From assembly GCA_040905905.1 (NCBI GenBank), contig JBBDQN010000040.1, positions 35,217 to 99,216 on the forward strand: 64,000 nucleotides of DNA, given 5' to 3'. Both the position numbers and the translations under genes were made by a program. This document shows, one piece after another, positions 35,004-43,958 of this stretch (position 1 is the stretch's first letter; every line of letters starts with the position of its first letter). Origin of the DNA: JAICND01 sp040905905 (GTDB lineage Bacteria; Actinomycetota; Acidimicrobiia; Spongiisociales; ZC4RG35). The notes under the pieces are model-generated. The model was not told where the DNA came from, searched no databases, and saw only the letters and a list, made by a program, of their open reading frames with translations.

Positions 35004-36143
35004 ATGCGCCGGGTTCTGGTCCTCAACGGTCCCAATCTCGACCTGTTGGGCGTGCGCGAGCCCGAGGTTTATGGTCGGACCTCGCTGGCTGAGATGGCTG
35101 ACACCGTGCGGTCGTGGGGTCACCACCTCGGGTTCGAAGTGGAACATTTCCAGACCAACCATGAGGGTGAACTGGTGGAACGAATCCACGACTCCCGGGA
35201 CCGGTTCGACGGGTTGATCATCAATGGCGGGGCCTTGACTCATTATTCGTACTCCCTTCATGACGCTTTGGCTGCGGTGGAAGTTCCGGCGGTGGAGGTC
35301 CACATCTCCAACGTCCGGGAGAGGGAACCGTGGCGCCGGCATTCAGTGATCAGCGCGGCCTGTGTTGCCAGCATTTACGGCCGGGGGATCCCCGGTTACC
35401 GATGGGCCCTGATCCACTTGCGCAATCGGGCCGCCTGTCAGGTGGAGTCGCTGCGGTACGGGTACTTCCCGGATCAGACCATCGACGTCCGACGCCCGGA
35501 CCTGGGGTCCGAACCGGCTCCGCTGGCAGTGATTCTGCACGGGGGGCTGTGGCGTCATGAGTGGGGCCTCGATACCACCGAGACCTGGGCCGTCGAGCTG
35601 GCCCGCCGCGGCTGGGTGACGGGCAACGTCGAATACCGGAGGATGGGCCGGGGAGGGGGGTGGCCGCAATCTTTTGCGGACGCCGCCGCTGCCGTCACCG
35701 TAGCCTCCGGGCTTGAGGGCGTTGACAGCGATCGTGTCCACCTACTCGGCCACTCGGCGGGGGCAACCATGGCCCTCTGGGTGGCAGGCGAGGAACTACC
35801 CGTCCATCCGACCAGTGTGATCTCGGTGGCGGGAATCACCGACCTCATCCGGGCCGGGGCGGAGGGTCTCGGCGACTCGACGGTCACGCGTCTGTTGGGC
35901 CGCCGCCAGCCGCGAGCGGAGGAGTTCAGCCCGCGTCACCGGCTCCCGACGGGTGTCGTCACCAAACTTATCTCTTGTCGCCAAGACACCCTGGTGGACG
36001 GCTTGTATGCCTCCGAATACACAGCCGCCGCCAGCCTGGCAGGCGATGAAGTCACCGAGGTGGAGATCGACGCCACCCACGGGGCCGTTCTCGATCCCCT
36101 CGACCCCGCTCTGGCCTGGGTTTTGGAGTCAATCACCGCCTAG
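35004..36143 (+). CDS. aroQ: Type II 3-dehydroquinate dehydratase fused to an alpha/beta hydrolase
   Basis: Single uninterrupted frame of 379 residues. Residues 1-145 are a full AroQ (shikimate pathway, dehydroquinate to dehydroshikimate): NGPNLDLLGVREPEVYG, NGGALTHYSYSLHDAL, EVHISNVREREPWRRHSVIS. Residues about 146-379 are an alpha/beta hydrolase of the kynurenine-formamidase/BD-FAE type: HGGLW oxyanion loop at 179-183, nucleophile Ser251 in GHSAG (249-253), probable Asp328 and His359. No stop or internal ribosome site separates them. AroQ is usually a stand-alone dodecamer of about 145 residues; the fusion partner's substrate is unknown. Confidence 0.9.
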   Translation: MRRVLVLNGPNLDLLGVREPEVYGRTSLAEMADTVRSWGHHLGFEVEHFQTNHEGELVERIHDSRDRFDGLIINGGALTHYSYSLHDALAAVEVPAVEVHISNVREREPWRRHSVISAACVASIYGRGIPGYRWALIHLRNRAACQVESLRYGYFPDQTIDVRRPDLGSEPAPLAVILHGGLWRHEWGLDTTETWAVELARRGWVTGNVEYRRMGRGGGWPQSFADAAAAVTVASGLEGVDSDRVHLLGHSAGATMALWVAGEELPVHPTSVISVAGITDLIRAGAEGLGDSTVTRLLGRRQPRAEEFSPRHRLPTGVVTKLISCRQDTLVDGLYASEYTAAASLAGDEVTEVEIDATHGAVLDPLDPALAWVLESITA

Positions 36144-36243
36144 GAAAACACCCCTCCAGGTTGCCCGGGCCGACACCCTGTGTATAACCTTTTGAAACCT
36201 TCGGGCAGACGTCCAGGTTCCCCGGGACGACGAGGGGCGGAGT

Positions 36244-36825
36244 ATGAGTTTTCATCGGTTCGTTTACCTGTGCGGGTGGACCGCGGTGGCGTTGTTGGCC
36301 ATCGTCGGTTTTGCTGCGTTTTCGGCCGATTCCGGTCCCCCAGAGCTCAGCGCTGTCACCACCAACAACTCCTGGGGTGTCGCTGCCGGGGCGGTGTCGG
36401 GCCAAGGTTGGCTGGCCCTGGCGGGGACCGTCGACACTGCCTCAGTCGTGACCGCACCCGATTCCACCCCCGGTTCCACCTCTGTCCCTCCCTCTGGCGG
36501 AGCCACCCCTCCAGTGACAATGGAAACCGGATGGCTCGACTCGGTGGCGGTTCGCGACCTCGTTGAGACCTTCTTTGCCTCCGGGGATGTCAACCGGGCA
36601 GTTCGTCTTGCCTGGTGTGTGTCCCGGTTCGATATCGACTCGATCAATCCCTCCTCGGGAGCAGCGGGGTTGTTCCAGATTGACCCGGCAGCCTGGCCCG
36701 ATCTTCTCTCAGATGCCGACCTCTCTGGTTCGGCCGACATTTTCGATCCTGCTGCCAGCACCCAGGTCGCTGCCCATATCGTCTACGAGGGTGAGGGCTG
36801 GGACTATTGGAACTGTCAGGACTGA
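36244..36825 (+). CDS. Membrane-anchored lysozyme-fold (SLT-like) protein lacking the catalytic Glu
   Basis: 193 residues. An N-terminal membrane segment (about 8-28) and a Thr/Pro/Ser-rich linker (about 70-95) precede a short lysozyme-like domain. SINPSSGAAGLFQI (about 133-146) is the classic transglycosylase core. The residue expected to be the catalytic Glu, just after the Cys of AWC, is Val126, codon GTG, one base from GAG. A second Cys sits at the C-terminus (YWNCQD). GGAG 4 bases before the ATG supports the start. It probably binds peptidoglycan without cutting it. Confidence 0.75.
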   Translation: MSFHRFVYLCGWTAVALLAIVGFAAFSADSGPPELSAVTTNNSWGVAAGAVSGQGWLALAGTVDTASVVTAPDSTPGSTSVPPSGGATPPVTMETGWLDSVAVRDLVETFFASGDVNRAVRLAWCVSRFDIDSINPSSGAAGLFQIDPAAWPDLLSDADLSGSADIFDPAASTQVAAHIVYEGEGWDYWNCQD

Positions 36826-36837
36826 GTGGTGGGTTTT

Positions 36838-36891
36838 GAGTTGTGAGTGGTGAGTTCCGACCCACCACCCACCACCCAGCACTCATAACTC
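36838..36891. terminator. Inverted repeat between convergent genes, likely bidirectional terminator
   Basis: GAGTTGTGAGTG (36838-36849) can pair with CACTCATAACTC (36880-36891), 11 of 12 positions, around a 30-base loop rich in CCACC repeats. It ends one base before the dnaE2 stop codon and begins 12 bases after the stop of the SLT-like gene. There is no U tract, so it may be a weak or Rho-assisted terminator. The surrounding bases are strikingly simple (GTGGTGGG, CCACCACCC). Confidence 0.5.
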
Positions 36892-39800
36892 CTAGCGGAA
36901 GTCCCGCGACTTCAACCCCGTCGCGTTTAGCGGTCGGAAGCGATGGGCCATCAGATTGGTGACCCCGTCCCTGTACTCGAGGCGCCCCCCGATCACCACG
37001 GCCGGGTAACGACGAGCCTCCTCCCGATATTTTTCCCAGACCTCGGGTAAAACCACCACGTTCAACATCCCGGTTTCGTCTTCGAGATTGAAAAAGATCA
37101 CTCCCCGGGCAGTTCCCGGCCGCTGGCGATGGGTCACCATCCCTCCTACCTTGGCTGGAGCCCCGTTGCGGCGCATCTCCAGAGCCTCCATCACGGTGAG
37201 GCAGCCCTCCCCCGCCAATTCTTTCCTGATGAATTGAATGGGATGGGTGTTGGAGACTCCCGTCGCCCACAGGTCCGCTCGGTGAGCCTCCTCCATTCCC
37301 ATGGGCGCCAACAGAGGGGGTTCGATCCCCGGCGCCAGTGACAGCTTCTCGGGAGAGATCTCTGCCAGCGCCCCCGCCGCCCATAGACCTTCTCTCCGCT
37401 CCAGACCGAGATCGGCGAGCGCCCCGGCCGCCGCCAGACCCTCCAGGGCATCCACCGGCAACCCGGTCCGATGCGCCAGATCCTGGGAATCGGCGAAGGG
37501 CCCTCCCAGTTGGCGAGCGGTCTCGATCCGATCGATCTCGGATCCCCCCAGATTGCGGACATATCGCAAACCCATCCGCACCGCCACCGCCGGCCGCAGT
37601 GGATCCTCGACCGGGCCTCTTCCTCGTCTCCAGGAGGTGCCGTAATATGAGACGGTGTCGTCGGGATCGGCCTGGGCAGCTTCGATGGTGCAGTCGTGGA
37701 ACGACCGGTTGATGCAGGGCTCCACCACGATCACGCCGTGGCGCTGGGAGTCCTGAACGAGCGAGTTGGGGCTGTAAAAGCCCATCGGCTGGGCATTGAG
37801 CAACCCTGCCAGGAACTCGGCCGGCCAATGGAATCGCAACCAGGCAGACATATAGACGATGTAGGCAAAGCTGACAGAGTGGCTCTCGGGAAACCCGAAG
37901 TGGGCGAAGCCCTGCAGCTTCTCCCAGATCTCCTCCGCAGCCGCCCCCGTCACCCCCTGGCCTGCCATCCCTGCAAAGACTTCCTCCCGCAGGCGTTCCA
38001 TCGCCTTCTCTGAACGCTTGTGGGTCATGGCCTGGCGCAGGCGGTCGGACTGACCACCGTCGAAACCGGCGCACACCCTGGCCAGTTCCATGAGCTGTTC
38101 CTGGAAGATCGGCACCCCCAAGGTCTTCTCGAGGATCGGCTCGGTAAGAGGATGCGGATACCTGATGGGCTCCTCCCCGTTGCGTCTCCGTAGATAGGGG
38201 TGAACCGACTGACCCTGGATCGGCCCCGGTCGGATCAGGGCCACCTCCACCGCCAGGTCGTAAAAGGTGCGGGGCTTCATCCGCGGCAACGTCGCCATCT
38301 GCGCCCGCGACTCCACCTGGAACAGGCCCACTGTGTCGGCTTTGGTCAGAGTGTGGTAGATGGTCGGCTCCTGGGGAATGGTGGCGAGGTCGATCACGAC
38401 CCCGTGGGCGTCGGCTATGTAGTCGACGGTGAGGTGGAGGGCGTTGAGCATCCCCAACCCGAGCAAGTCGAACTTGACGATTCCGATCGACGCGCAATCG
38501 TCTTTGTCCCACTGGAGGACGGTGCGACCCTCCATCCGCCCCCATTCCATGGGCACCACCTGCCAGAGCGGGCGATCGGCGATGACCATGCCCCCCGAAT
38601 GGATCCCGAGATGGCGGGGAAACCCGTCGAGACGCCAGCAGACGTCGTAGAGAAGATCGGCGGTGAGGCCCTCCGGCAAGGGTGCGTCGAGACGAAGTTG
38701 GGCAGGATCGTGGGTGTCGACGAACTTGGAGAGACCGTCGACCTGGGCCTGGCTGAACCCGAAGGTCTTGCCGACGTCTCGCAACACCGACCGGGCCCGA
38801 TAGGTGATCACGTTGGCCACCATCGCCGCCCGTTCCCGGCCGTAGCGTCGATAGCAGTACTGGATGACCTCCTCGCGCCGGTCCGCCTCCAGGTCGAGGT
38901 CGATGTCGGGGGGGCGGCCTCGCTCTTCGGACAGAAACCGCTCGAAGGGAAGCCCGAGCCTGATCGGGTCGACCCGGGTCAGGTTGAGGCACCGACAGAC
39001 CGCCGAGTCGGCTCCTGACCCGCGGATCTGGCAGTAGATGTCCTGGCTGCGGGCGAAGTTGACGATGTCCCAAACGACCAGGAAATAGCCGGGGAACCCG
39101 AGCCGGTCGATGATGCGCAACTCGTGCTCGAGACGGCGGCGGGCACCGGGTTCAATCCCCCCGTCTCCGTCACCCGGATAAACCGTACGAGCCCCCTCCC
39201 AGGTGAGATGGGTGAGGTACTCCATCTCCGAACGAAAGTGCCCTGGCATGGGAAAGTCGGGAAGCCGGGGGGTGACCAGACGGAGGTCGAAGGCGAGTTT
39301 CTCCGCCAACGAGACGGCGTTCTCAACCGCTCCCGGGTAGCGGCGGAACCGTCGGGCCATCTCTGTCGGGCTCTTGAGGTAGCGCTCGTCGGTAGCCGGT
39401 CGGAAACCGTCGGCCTGGACGAGGGAACGGCGGCCGTCGATGGCGGCGAGGACCTCGGAAAGGTCGGCCTCCTCCCGGCGGTGGTAGTGGACATTGTTGG
39501 TGGCGACCACCGGGAGGTTGAGCCTCCCCGACACCTCCCACAGCAGATCATTGCGGGGGTCGTCCTCGGGCATGCCGTGATGCCACATCTCCAGGAAACA
39601 CCGGCCACCAAAAACCTCCCGCAGTCTGATCGAGGCGGCCATGGCTCCGGCCAGATCGCCCTTCTGAGCGGCGGCCGGCACCGCTCCCTGCCAGCAGCCG
39701 CTGAGAGCGACGATGTCCGAGCCCGCCGCCACCTCAGTCAGGTCTTCCCATAGATAGATGGGGCGATCCTTCTCCCCCCGGAATTGGGCGGTCGTCACTA

Positions 39801-40230
39801 TCAGGGAGAGGCTCCGATATCCCTCCGGTGAGCCGGCCAGCAGGATCAGGTGGTCGGTGGGTGGGAGATCAACCGGCTTGGAGCCGTGCATACGTTTGCT
39901 CCGTCCCCTCCGGTTCCGGAGCAAAGTCGGAACTCGGAAATCGGAAGTTAGATCCCGCGACTCCGCCTTCTTGATCGGATCGGTTTCCGCCGTCCTCCCA
40001 CCGCCTTCCGTCTTGGAGAGCCCGATTTCCACCCCGAACACCGCAGGCAACCCTGCTTCGCGGGCGGCGTTGGAGAACCGCACCGCCCCGTAGAACCCGT
40101 CGTGATCGGTGACCGCCAGCGCCCGATACCCAAGGTCGATCGCGGTCTCGACCAGGGCTTCGGGATGCGAAGCCCCGTCCAGGAACGAGAAGTTGGTGTG
40201 GCAATGGAGTTCGGCGTAGGCATCGTCCAC
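36892..40230 (-). CDS. dnaE2: Error-prone DNA polymerase DnaE2
   Basis: C-family polymerase for translesion synthesis together with ImuA' and ImuB. 1112 residues from GTG at 40230. PHP domain at the N-terminus (HCHTNFSFLDGASHPE), catalytic aspartates in PDIDLDLE at 441-448, thumb and helix-hairpin-helix regions, and a C-terminal OB fold (MLNVVVLPEVW). An insertion of about 50 residues lies at 72-122 in the PHP domain, partly encoded by 7-base tandem repeats. The predicted start of transcription coincides with the GTG, so the mRNA is probably leaderless; the promoter contains a LexA box. imuA'-imuB lie 10 kb away. Confidence 0.96.
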   Translation of the reverse strand: MDDAYAELHCHTNFSFLDGASHPEALVETAIDLGYRALAVTDHDGFYGAVRFSNAAREAGLPAVFGVEIGLSKTEGGGRTAETDPIKKAESRDLTSDFRVPTLLRNRRGRSKRMHGSKPVDLPPTDHLILLAGSPEGYRSLSLIVTTAQFRGEKDRPIYLWEDLTEVAAGSDIVALSGCWQGAVPAAAQKGDLAGAMAASIRLREVFGGRCFLEMWHHGMPEDDPRNDLLWEVSGRLNLPVVATNNVHYHRREEADLSEVLAAIDGRRSLVQADGFRPATDERYLKSPTEMARRFRRYPGAVENAVSLAEKLAFDLRLVTPRLPDFPMPGHFRSEMEYLTHLTWEGARTVYPGDGDGGIEPGARRRLEHELRIIDRLGFPGYFLVVWDIVNFARSQDIYCQIRGSGADSAVCRCLNLTRVDPIRLGLPFERFLSEERGRPPDIDLDLEADRREEVIQYCYRRYGRERAAMVANVITYRARSVLRDVGKTFGFSQAQVDGLSKFVDTHDPAQLRLDAPLPEGLTADLLYDVCWRLDGFPRHLGIHSGGMVIADRPLWQVVPMEWGRMEGRTVLQWDKDDCASIGIVKFDLLGLGMLNALHLTVDYIADAHGVVIDLATIPQEPTIYHTLTKADTVGLFQVESRAQMATLPRMKPRTFYDLAVEVALIRPGPIQGQSVHPYLRRRNGEEPIRYPHPLTEPILEKTLGVPIFQEQLMELARVCAGFDGGQSDRLRQAMTHKRSEKAMERLREEVFAGMAGQGVTGAAAEEIWEKLQGFAHFGFPESHSVSFAYIVYMSAWLRFHWPAEFLAGLLNAQPMGFYSPNSLVQDSQRHGVIVVEPCINRSFHDCTIEAAQADPDDTVSYYGTSWRRGRGPVEDPLRPAVAVRMGLRYVRNLGGSEIDRIETARQLGGPFADSQDLAHRTGLPVDALEGLAAAGALADLGLERREGLWAAGALAEISPEKLSLAPGIEPPLLAPMGMEEAHRADLWATGVSNTHPIQFIRKELAGEGCLTVMEALEMRRNGAPAKVGGMVTHRQRPGTARGVIFFNLEDETGMLNVVVLPEVWEKYREEARRYPAVVIGGRLEYRDGVTNLMAHRFRPLNATGLKSRDFR
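39926..39946. repeat. 7-base tandem repeat inside dnaE2
   Basis: Three TCGGAAN units in a row (TCGGAAC, TCGGAAA, TCGGAAG), 21 bases in all, so the frame is kept only for multiples of three units. It lies in the coding region of the PHP-domain insertion of dnaE2 and encodes part of TSDFRVPTL. Confidence 0.7.
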
Positions 40231-40236
40231 CCACCC

Positions 40237-40264
40237 ATACTATCGAACAGACGTTCGCCCTCAA
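40237..40264 (-). promoter_or_regulatory. dnaE2 promoter with LexA box in the spacer
   Basis: On the minus strand: TTGAGG (-35, 40259-40264), then exactly 16 bases GCGAACGTCTGTTCGA (LexA box, 40243-40258, 11 of 12 consensus positions), then TAGTAT (-10, 40237-40242). LexA bound here would block polymerase. Seven bases after the -10 falls the first base of the GTG start codon at 40230. Confidence 0.8.
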
Positions 40265-40347
40265 ACCCCCGTTCTGGCTCGGAGAAACGACACCAGAGGA
40301 GCAAAACGACGCGCCAAAAGCGGAGGGATGGGATCTACCGTTGCCCG

Positions 40348-40569
40348 ATGGCCATCTCCAAGACAATCAGGCTCTCCGGCGGCTCCTCCGACTCAATCGA
40401 GGACGCCATCCGCACCGTCCTCGCCCGGGCGGCGGTCACCATCCGCGACATCTCCCGCTTCCGGGTGGTAGAGGTCGGGGGCAAGGTCGACAGCGCCGGC
40501 GTCCCCACCAACTTCGAGGTGACGGTCGACATCACCTTCAACGTGCGCGAGGCGATCCAGGGTGAGTGA
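40348..40569 (+). CDS. Dodecin family flavin-binding protein
   Basis: 73 residues, a normal dodecin size; ATG at 40348. The phrases KTIRLSGGSSDSIEDAI and ISRFRVVEVGGKVD match the strand-helix-strand dodecin fold, which stores riboflavin or flavin nucleotides in a hollow dodecamer. It is divergent from dnaE2 and overlaps the next gene by 8 bases. The usual flavin-stacking Trp is not present, so ligand preference may differ. Confidence 0.85.
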   Translation: MAISKTIRLSGGSSDSIEDAIRTVLARAAVTIRDISRFRVVEVGGKVDSAGVPTNFEVTVDITFNVREAIQGE

Positions 40570-41545
40570 CCTTCCCCCGGCCCGCTCACTGGGCCAGGGG
40601 ATCTCGATAATCACCCTCCCCCTCCCGTTTCGCAGCCCCCCCTCCATCAACGCCTATGTCGTCGAAGGCTCAACAGGGCTGACACTGATCGACTGTGGGG
40701 TCGACTCGCCCGAATCTCACCAGGTCCTGATGACCGGGTTGGACAACCTGGGCCACGATCCCACGACCATCAACACCCTGGTCGTGAGCCACCTGCACCC
40801 GGATCACGTGGGAATGTCGCGGCGTCTGGTGCGTGACCTGGGTCTTCACACGGTCATGCACAAGCGAGCCGCCAATCTGGTCACCCGCTACAACGACACC
40901 GACGACTTTCGACGGCGCACAGCCGCCCTCGCCGACCGTCACGGGGTGCCCCCCTTGGCGCGCTCCGCCTTTGTCGACATCGGAGAGAGACCTTCCTGGA
41001 TGCCACTGATCGACCCTCCCGAAGTCACCGTCGACGATGGGGATTTCATCGAGGTCGACCAGAAGCGACACCTACAAGTGCTGTTCACCCCCGGGCATGA
41101 GCCATCGCACATTTGTCTGCGCGACTCTGCGACCGGAGCATTGTTTGCCGGCGATCACATCCTTCCCCGCATCACTCCCCATGTCGGCTACGACGAGATG
41201 TACGACGATGTTCTCGGAGACTTTCTCGACTCACTGTTGAAGATCGAGCGGCTGCTGGTGACGACTACCTACCCGGCGCATGGGGACGTGGTCGAGCATG
41301 GCTCCGCCCGGGCCGAACAGATCTTCCTTCATCACCAACGCCGACTCGAGGGGATGGTCGACGCCATCGAACCCTTCGGCTCAACCGCCTGGACGGTGAT
41401 GGAAACGGTGTTCCGGCCCAACCTCTCCCCCATGGATCAACGCCTCGCCCTCCGCGAAACCATCGCCCACCTGGAACACCTGAGGTTGAAGAATCGGCTG
41501 CGATTAACCGAAACAGCCGGCGCGGTTTCGTATCACCGACGCTGA
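40562..41545 (+). CDS. Metallo-beta-lactamase fold hydrolase
   Basis: 327 residues, GTG start within the dodecin gene's end. HLHPDH at 77-82 gives the binuclear metal site, with later ligands at FTPGHEPSH, FAGDHILP and TYPAHGD. The C-terminal helical tail of about 70 residues (winged-helix-like) is typical of the LACTB2-like or glyoxalase-II-related subgroup. Substrate unknown; a thioester or phosphodiester is possible. It converges on the DUF6584-like gene with 1 base between them. Confidence 0.88.
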   Translation: MSDLPPARSLGQGISIITLPLPFRSPPSINAYVVEGSTGLTLIDCGVDSPESHQVLMTGLDNLGHDPTTINTLVVSHLHPDHVGMSRRLVRDLGLHTVMHKRAANLVTRYNDTDDFRRRTAALADRHGVPPLARSAFVDIGERPSWMPLIDPPEVTVDDGDFIEVDQKRHLQVLFTPGHEPSHICLRDSATGALFAGDHILPRITPHVGYDEMYDDVLGDFLDSLLKIERLLVTTTYPAHGDVVEHGSARAEQIFLHHQRRLEGMVDAIEPFGSTAWTVMETVFRPNLSPMDQRLALRETIAHLEHLRLKNRLRLTETAGAVSYHRR

Positions 41546-41546
41546 T

Positions 41547-42110
41547 TCACCTACCAAATAGACCACCAATCCATTCGATGGTGGCCCGACCAATCTGAAT
41601 TAGTCCCAGACCGATCCCCGCGAGCACCACACAGATCAACGCGAAGACAAGGATGAGCACGAATATTCCGGCCGCATTTCCCAACTTCGACTCTGGACGG
41701 GTCGGCATTCCCCTCTGCCCCGCCGGCCACGCAAAACCAGTTGGAAGCTGATCCTTCAAGTGGGCAGCCCGCTTCGCGGCAGCCGGTGGCAGTTCCGAAC
41801 CATCTAGTGCTCTCCCCACCGCCAAGGCGCGCACGACCGGGTTTGGGAACTTGCTTTCGAACGCGGCGATCGAAGCTCTGGCAGCCTCGTCGTCACGATC
41901 GGTCAGATACCAAGCTCTCCCGGCCATGGGCCAGTCCCCCATTCGATAGAGGACTTCGCCGTAGAGGTCTCGAACCGCTGGGTGGACCGGGTCGCCCTTG
42001 AGATAGCTACCAAGGCGATCCCGTGCCATCCACAGACGACCCTGCTCGATGTCCACCAGGGCGCGCTCCAACGCCTTGGGACGCGAACTCGGCACGTTTG
42101 GGATCTCCAT
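41547..42110 (-). CDS. DUF6584-like protein with C-terminal membrane helix
   Basis: 187 residues. The N-terminal part is a pair of TPR-like helices (ALVDIEQGRLWMARDRLGSYL, VRDLYGEVLYRMGDWPMAGRAWYL) as in actinobacterial DUF6584 proteins; the C-terminus holds a strong hydrophobic segment (about 150-175). It therefore presents a TPR-like scaffold on the inner face of the membrane. Function unknown. Confidence 0.7.
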   Translation of the reverse strand: MEIPNVPSSRPKALERALVDIEQGRLWMARDRLGSYLKGDPVHPAVRDLYGEVLYRMGDWPMAGRAWYLTDRDDEAARASIAAFESKFPNPVVRALAVGRALDGSELPPAAAKRAAHLKDQLPTGFAWPAGQRGMPTRPESKLGNAAGIFVLILVFALICVVLAGIGLGLIQIGRATIEWIGGLFGR

Positions 42111-42209
42111 GTCTCAGAACCTACAAATATCGCCCCGGACCCAGCGTCATTTATTCACTTAGCTGGCGTCCGCCGGGTTCTTCCAGACCACTTGTCCGTA
42201 GCTCCCGAT

Positions 42210-43958
42210 CTAGTTCCCTGCCTCGGCCCACAGTGAGCGCATCAACTCGGAGCGCCGGAGGAGCTCACCAAGCCGACCCCGATCGACGACGTGACCGCCG
42301 TCCATCAGGAGGATCTGGTCGGCTCGCTCCAATGCCGCCCGTCGGTGGGACACGACCAGGCATGTCACCTCCCGCTGTGCCAGCAAACGGCGCCACAACT
42401 CGGCCTCGGTGTGAAGGTCGAGAGCCGACGACAGATCGTCGAACACCAGCAGCTCGGCTTCGGTCGCCAGCATCCGGGCCGCGGCCGACCGCTGCACCTG
42501 ACCACCCGACAACTTCACGCCCCTCGCACCGACCATGGTCTCGAGCCCGTGCTCCAATCGTTCTAAGTCGGGATCGAGTACGGCTAACTGCACCGCCTCG
42601 CGCAACCGCTCCCGGGCCGCGCGGTGACCCATGGCGATGTTGTCGGCCAGCGACTCGGAGAAGAGCCGCGGAACCTGGGCGGTGTAGGCCGAGCGGGGCG
42701 GAACGAAAAACGAGGCCGGGTCCTCCACCAGCTTTCCGTTCCACCGGATCTCGCCCTGGGCGGGCACCAATCCGAGCAGCGCACGCACCAGGGTGCTCTT
42801 GCCCGAGCCGATCCTTCCGCTGACGACGGTGAACGAACCTCTGTCGATCTCGAAATCGACTCCTTCGAGACCTTCACCGCCATCGGGAAACCAGTGGTTG
42901 AGGCCATTCACTTCGAGTTTCTCCAATGGCTCTACTCCGATGGTCGGCAGGTCGATCACCTCGTCGCCCACCAGGGAAACCCGCTGACGATCTAAGAGCA
43001 TCTCATCGGTGGCGTCCACTGCCAGAGCCCTGATGCGTTCGTAGGCCACCCCGGTCCGGCGATGTTGGGCAACGATGTCTCCGACAAAGGCCATGTAGTC
43101 GGTCAGCCGGGGGAGGTAGGTCAGGAATATGGCGAGGTCCCCAACCGTGAACTCACCGGTCTGGATCGACCCGACGGCCATCAGCAAAGTCAGCGCAATC
43201 GAGATCGTCGACATGTTGCGGTTGATGCCGCGCAGGACCTCGGTCAGGAAGGTGTCGCTGAGAGCCGCTTTGTGCCTGATCGAGTTGAGCTCGGCAAATC
43301 TCGCCAGCAGGGGCTGTTCCGCCCGGGCCAACTTGATGGCCTGGACGGCCCCGAAGGTCTCGCCGATGAAGCCGGTCACCTCATCGGTTGCCTCTCTCAT
43401 CGCCCGCCGGCGTTTGCGGATCTCCGGGCTTAGCGCCTGGGTCAACAACGTCGTGACCAGAAGCGGAACGATGAGGATTCCCGTAAGCCGAAGGTCGATG
43501 ATCGCCATCACCACCACCGCTCCAACTCCAAACGTCACCAACCCCCCCATGTCCACCCAGTTCTCCATGTATTCAAGAAGGCCGTCGACGTCATCGCGGA
43601 AGGTGCTGACCGCCTCACCCGGGGCGAGCGGCACCACCCTCGATCCGGGTGCCTCGAGCAGCCATTTGAGAAGGTTGCGACGCAACTGCAGGGCTTGTTC
43701 ATTCCAATGGTCGATCCAATAGAGGTCGCCCAGCCAGATGATGCCGTTGCGCCCGATGGCCAGCACCGAGAAGACGATGGCCGGGCCCCAGGCGGTCCGG
43801 GCGACCGGGTTGCCGGCCGCCAGGCGGTCGAAGACCGCTCCAATCAGGATCCCGAAAACGAGAGGCGATCCGTGGACGAGGGTCCACATCAAGAGGCAGA
43901 AACTAAACCGCCCGGGCCTGTACTTGATGAGCTCCCAGACGAGGCGCAGAGTGCTCAC
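42210..43958 (-). CDS. Heterodimeric ABC exporter, subunit with degenerate ATPase site
   Basis: 582 residues, six membrane helices plus ATPase domain. Walker A GRIGSGKS and signature LSGGQ are normal, but Walker B reads LLVFDDLSSALD: the catalytic Glu after the Asp is replaced by Asp. That is the known asymmetry of heterodimeric exporters (TM287/288, BmrCD type). The GTG at 43958 overlaps the stop of the partner gene (GTGA). Substrate unknown, probably a drug or lipid. Confidence 0.9.
   Translation of the reverse strand: MSTLRLVWELIKYRPGRFSFCLLMWTLVHGSPLVFGILIGAVFDRLAAGNPVARTAWGPAIVFSVLAIGRNGIIWLGDLYWIDHWNEQALQLRRNLLKWLLEAPGSRVVPLAPGEAVSTFRDDVDGLLEYMENWVDMGGLVTFGVGAVVVMAIIDLRLTGILIVPLLVTTLLTQALSPEIRKRRRAMREATDEVTGFIGETFGAVQAIKLARAEQPLLARFAELNSIRHKAALSDTFLTEVLRGINRNMSTISIALTLLMAVGSIQTGEFTVGDLAIFLTYLPRLTDYMAFVGDIVAQHRRTGVAYERIRALAVDATDEMLLDRQRVSLVGDEVIDLPTIGVEPLEKLEVNGLNHWFPDGGEGLEGVDFEIDRGSFTVVSGRIGSGKSTLVRALLGLVPAQGEIRWNGKLVEDPASFFVPPRSAYTAQVPRLFSESLADNIAMGHRAARERLREAVQLAVLDPDLERLEHGLETMVGARGVKLSGGQVQRSAAARMLATEAELLVFDDLSSALDLHTEAELWRRLLAQREVTCLVVSHRRAALERADQILLMDGGHVVDRGRLGELLRRSELMRSLWAEAGN

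Noticed and set aside
34932..35342. Extension of the lipoprotein frame into aroQ on the opposite strand
   Set aside because: The lipoprotein signal peptide starts at 34931; the upstream part only mirrors aroQ.
35541..35555. Possible third copy of the 51-base repeat (GGGGCTGTGG)
   Set aside because: Only about 10 bases match and they are codons of the hydrolase domain.
36644..39073. Long open frame of about 800 codons opposite to dnaE2
   Set aside because: Arg/Pro/Gly-rich with no family features; it is the out-of-frame shadow of dnaE2 in GC-rich DNA.
40562..41545. Second RNase J/Z or toxin role for the metallo-beta-lactamase-fold gene
   Set aside because: It lacks the beta-CASP domain, and the C-terminal tail fits the LACTB2/glyoxalase-like group.
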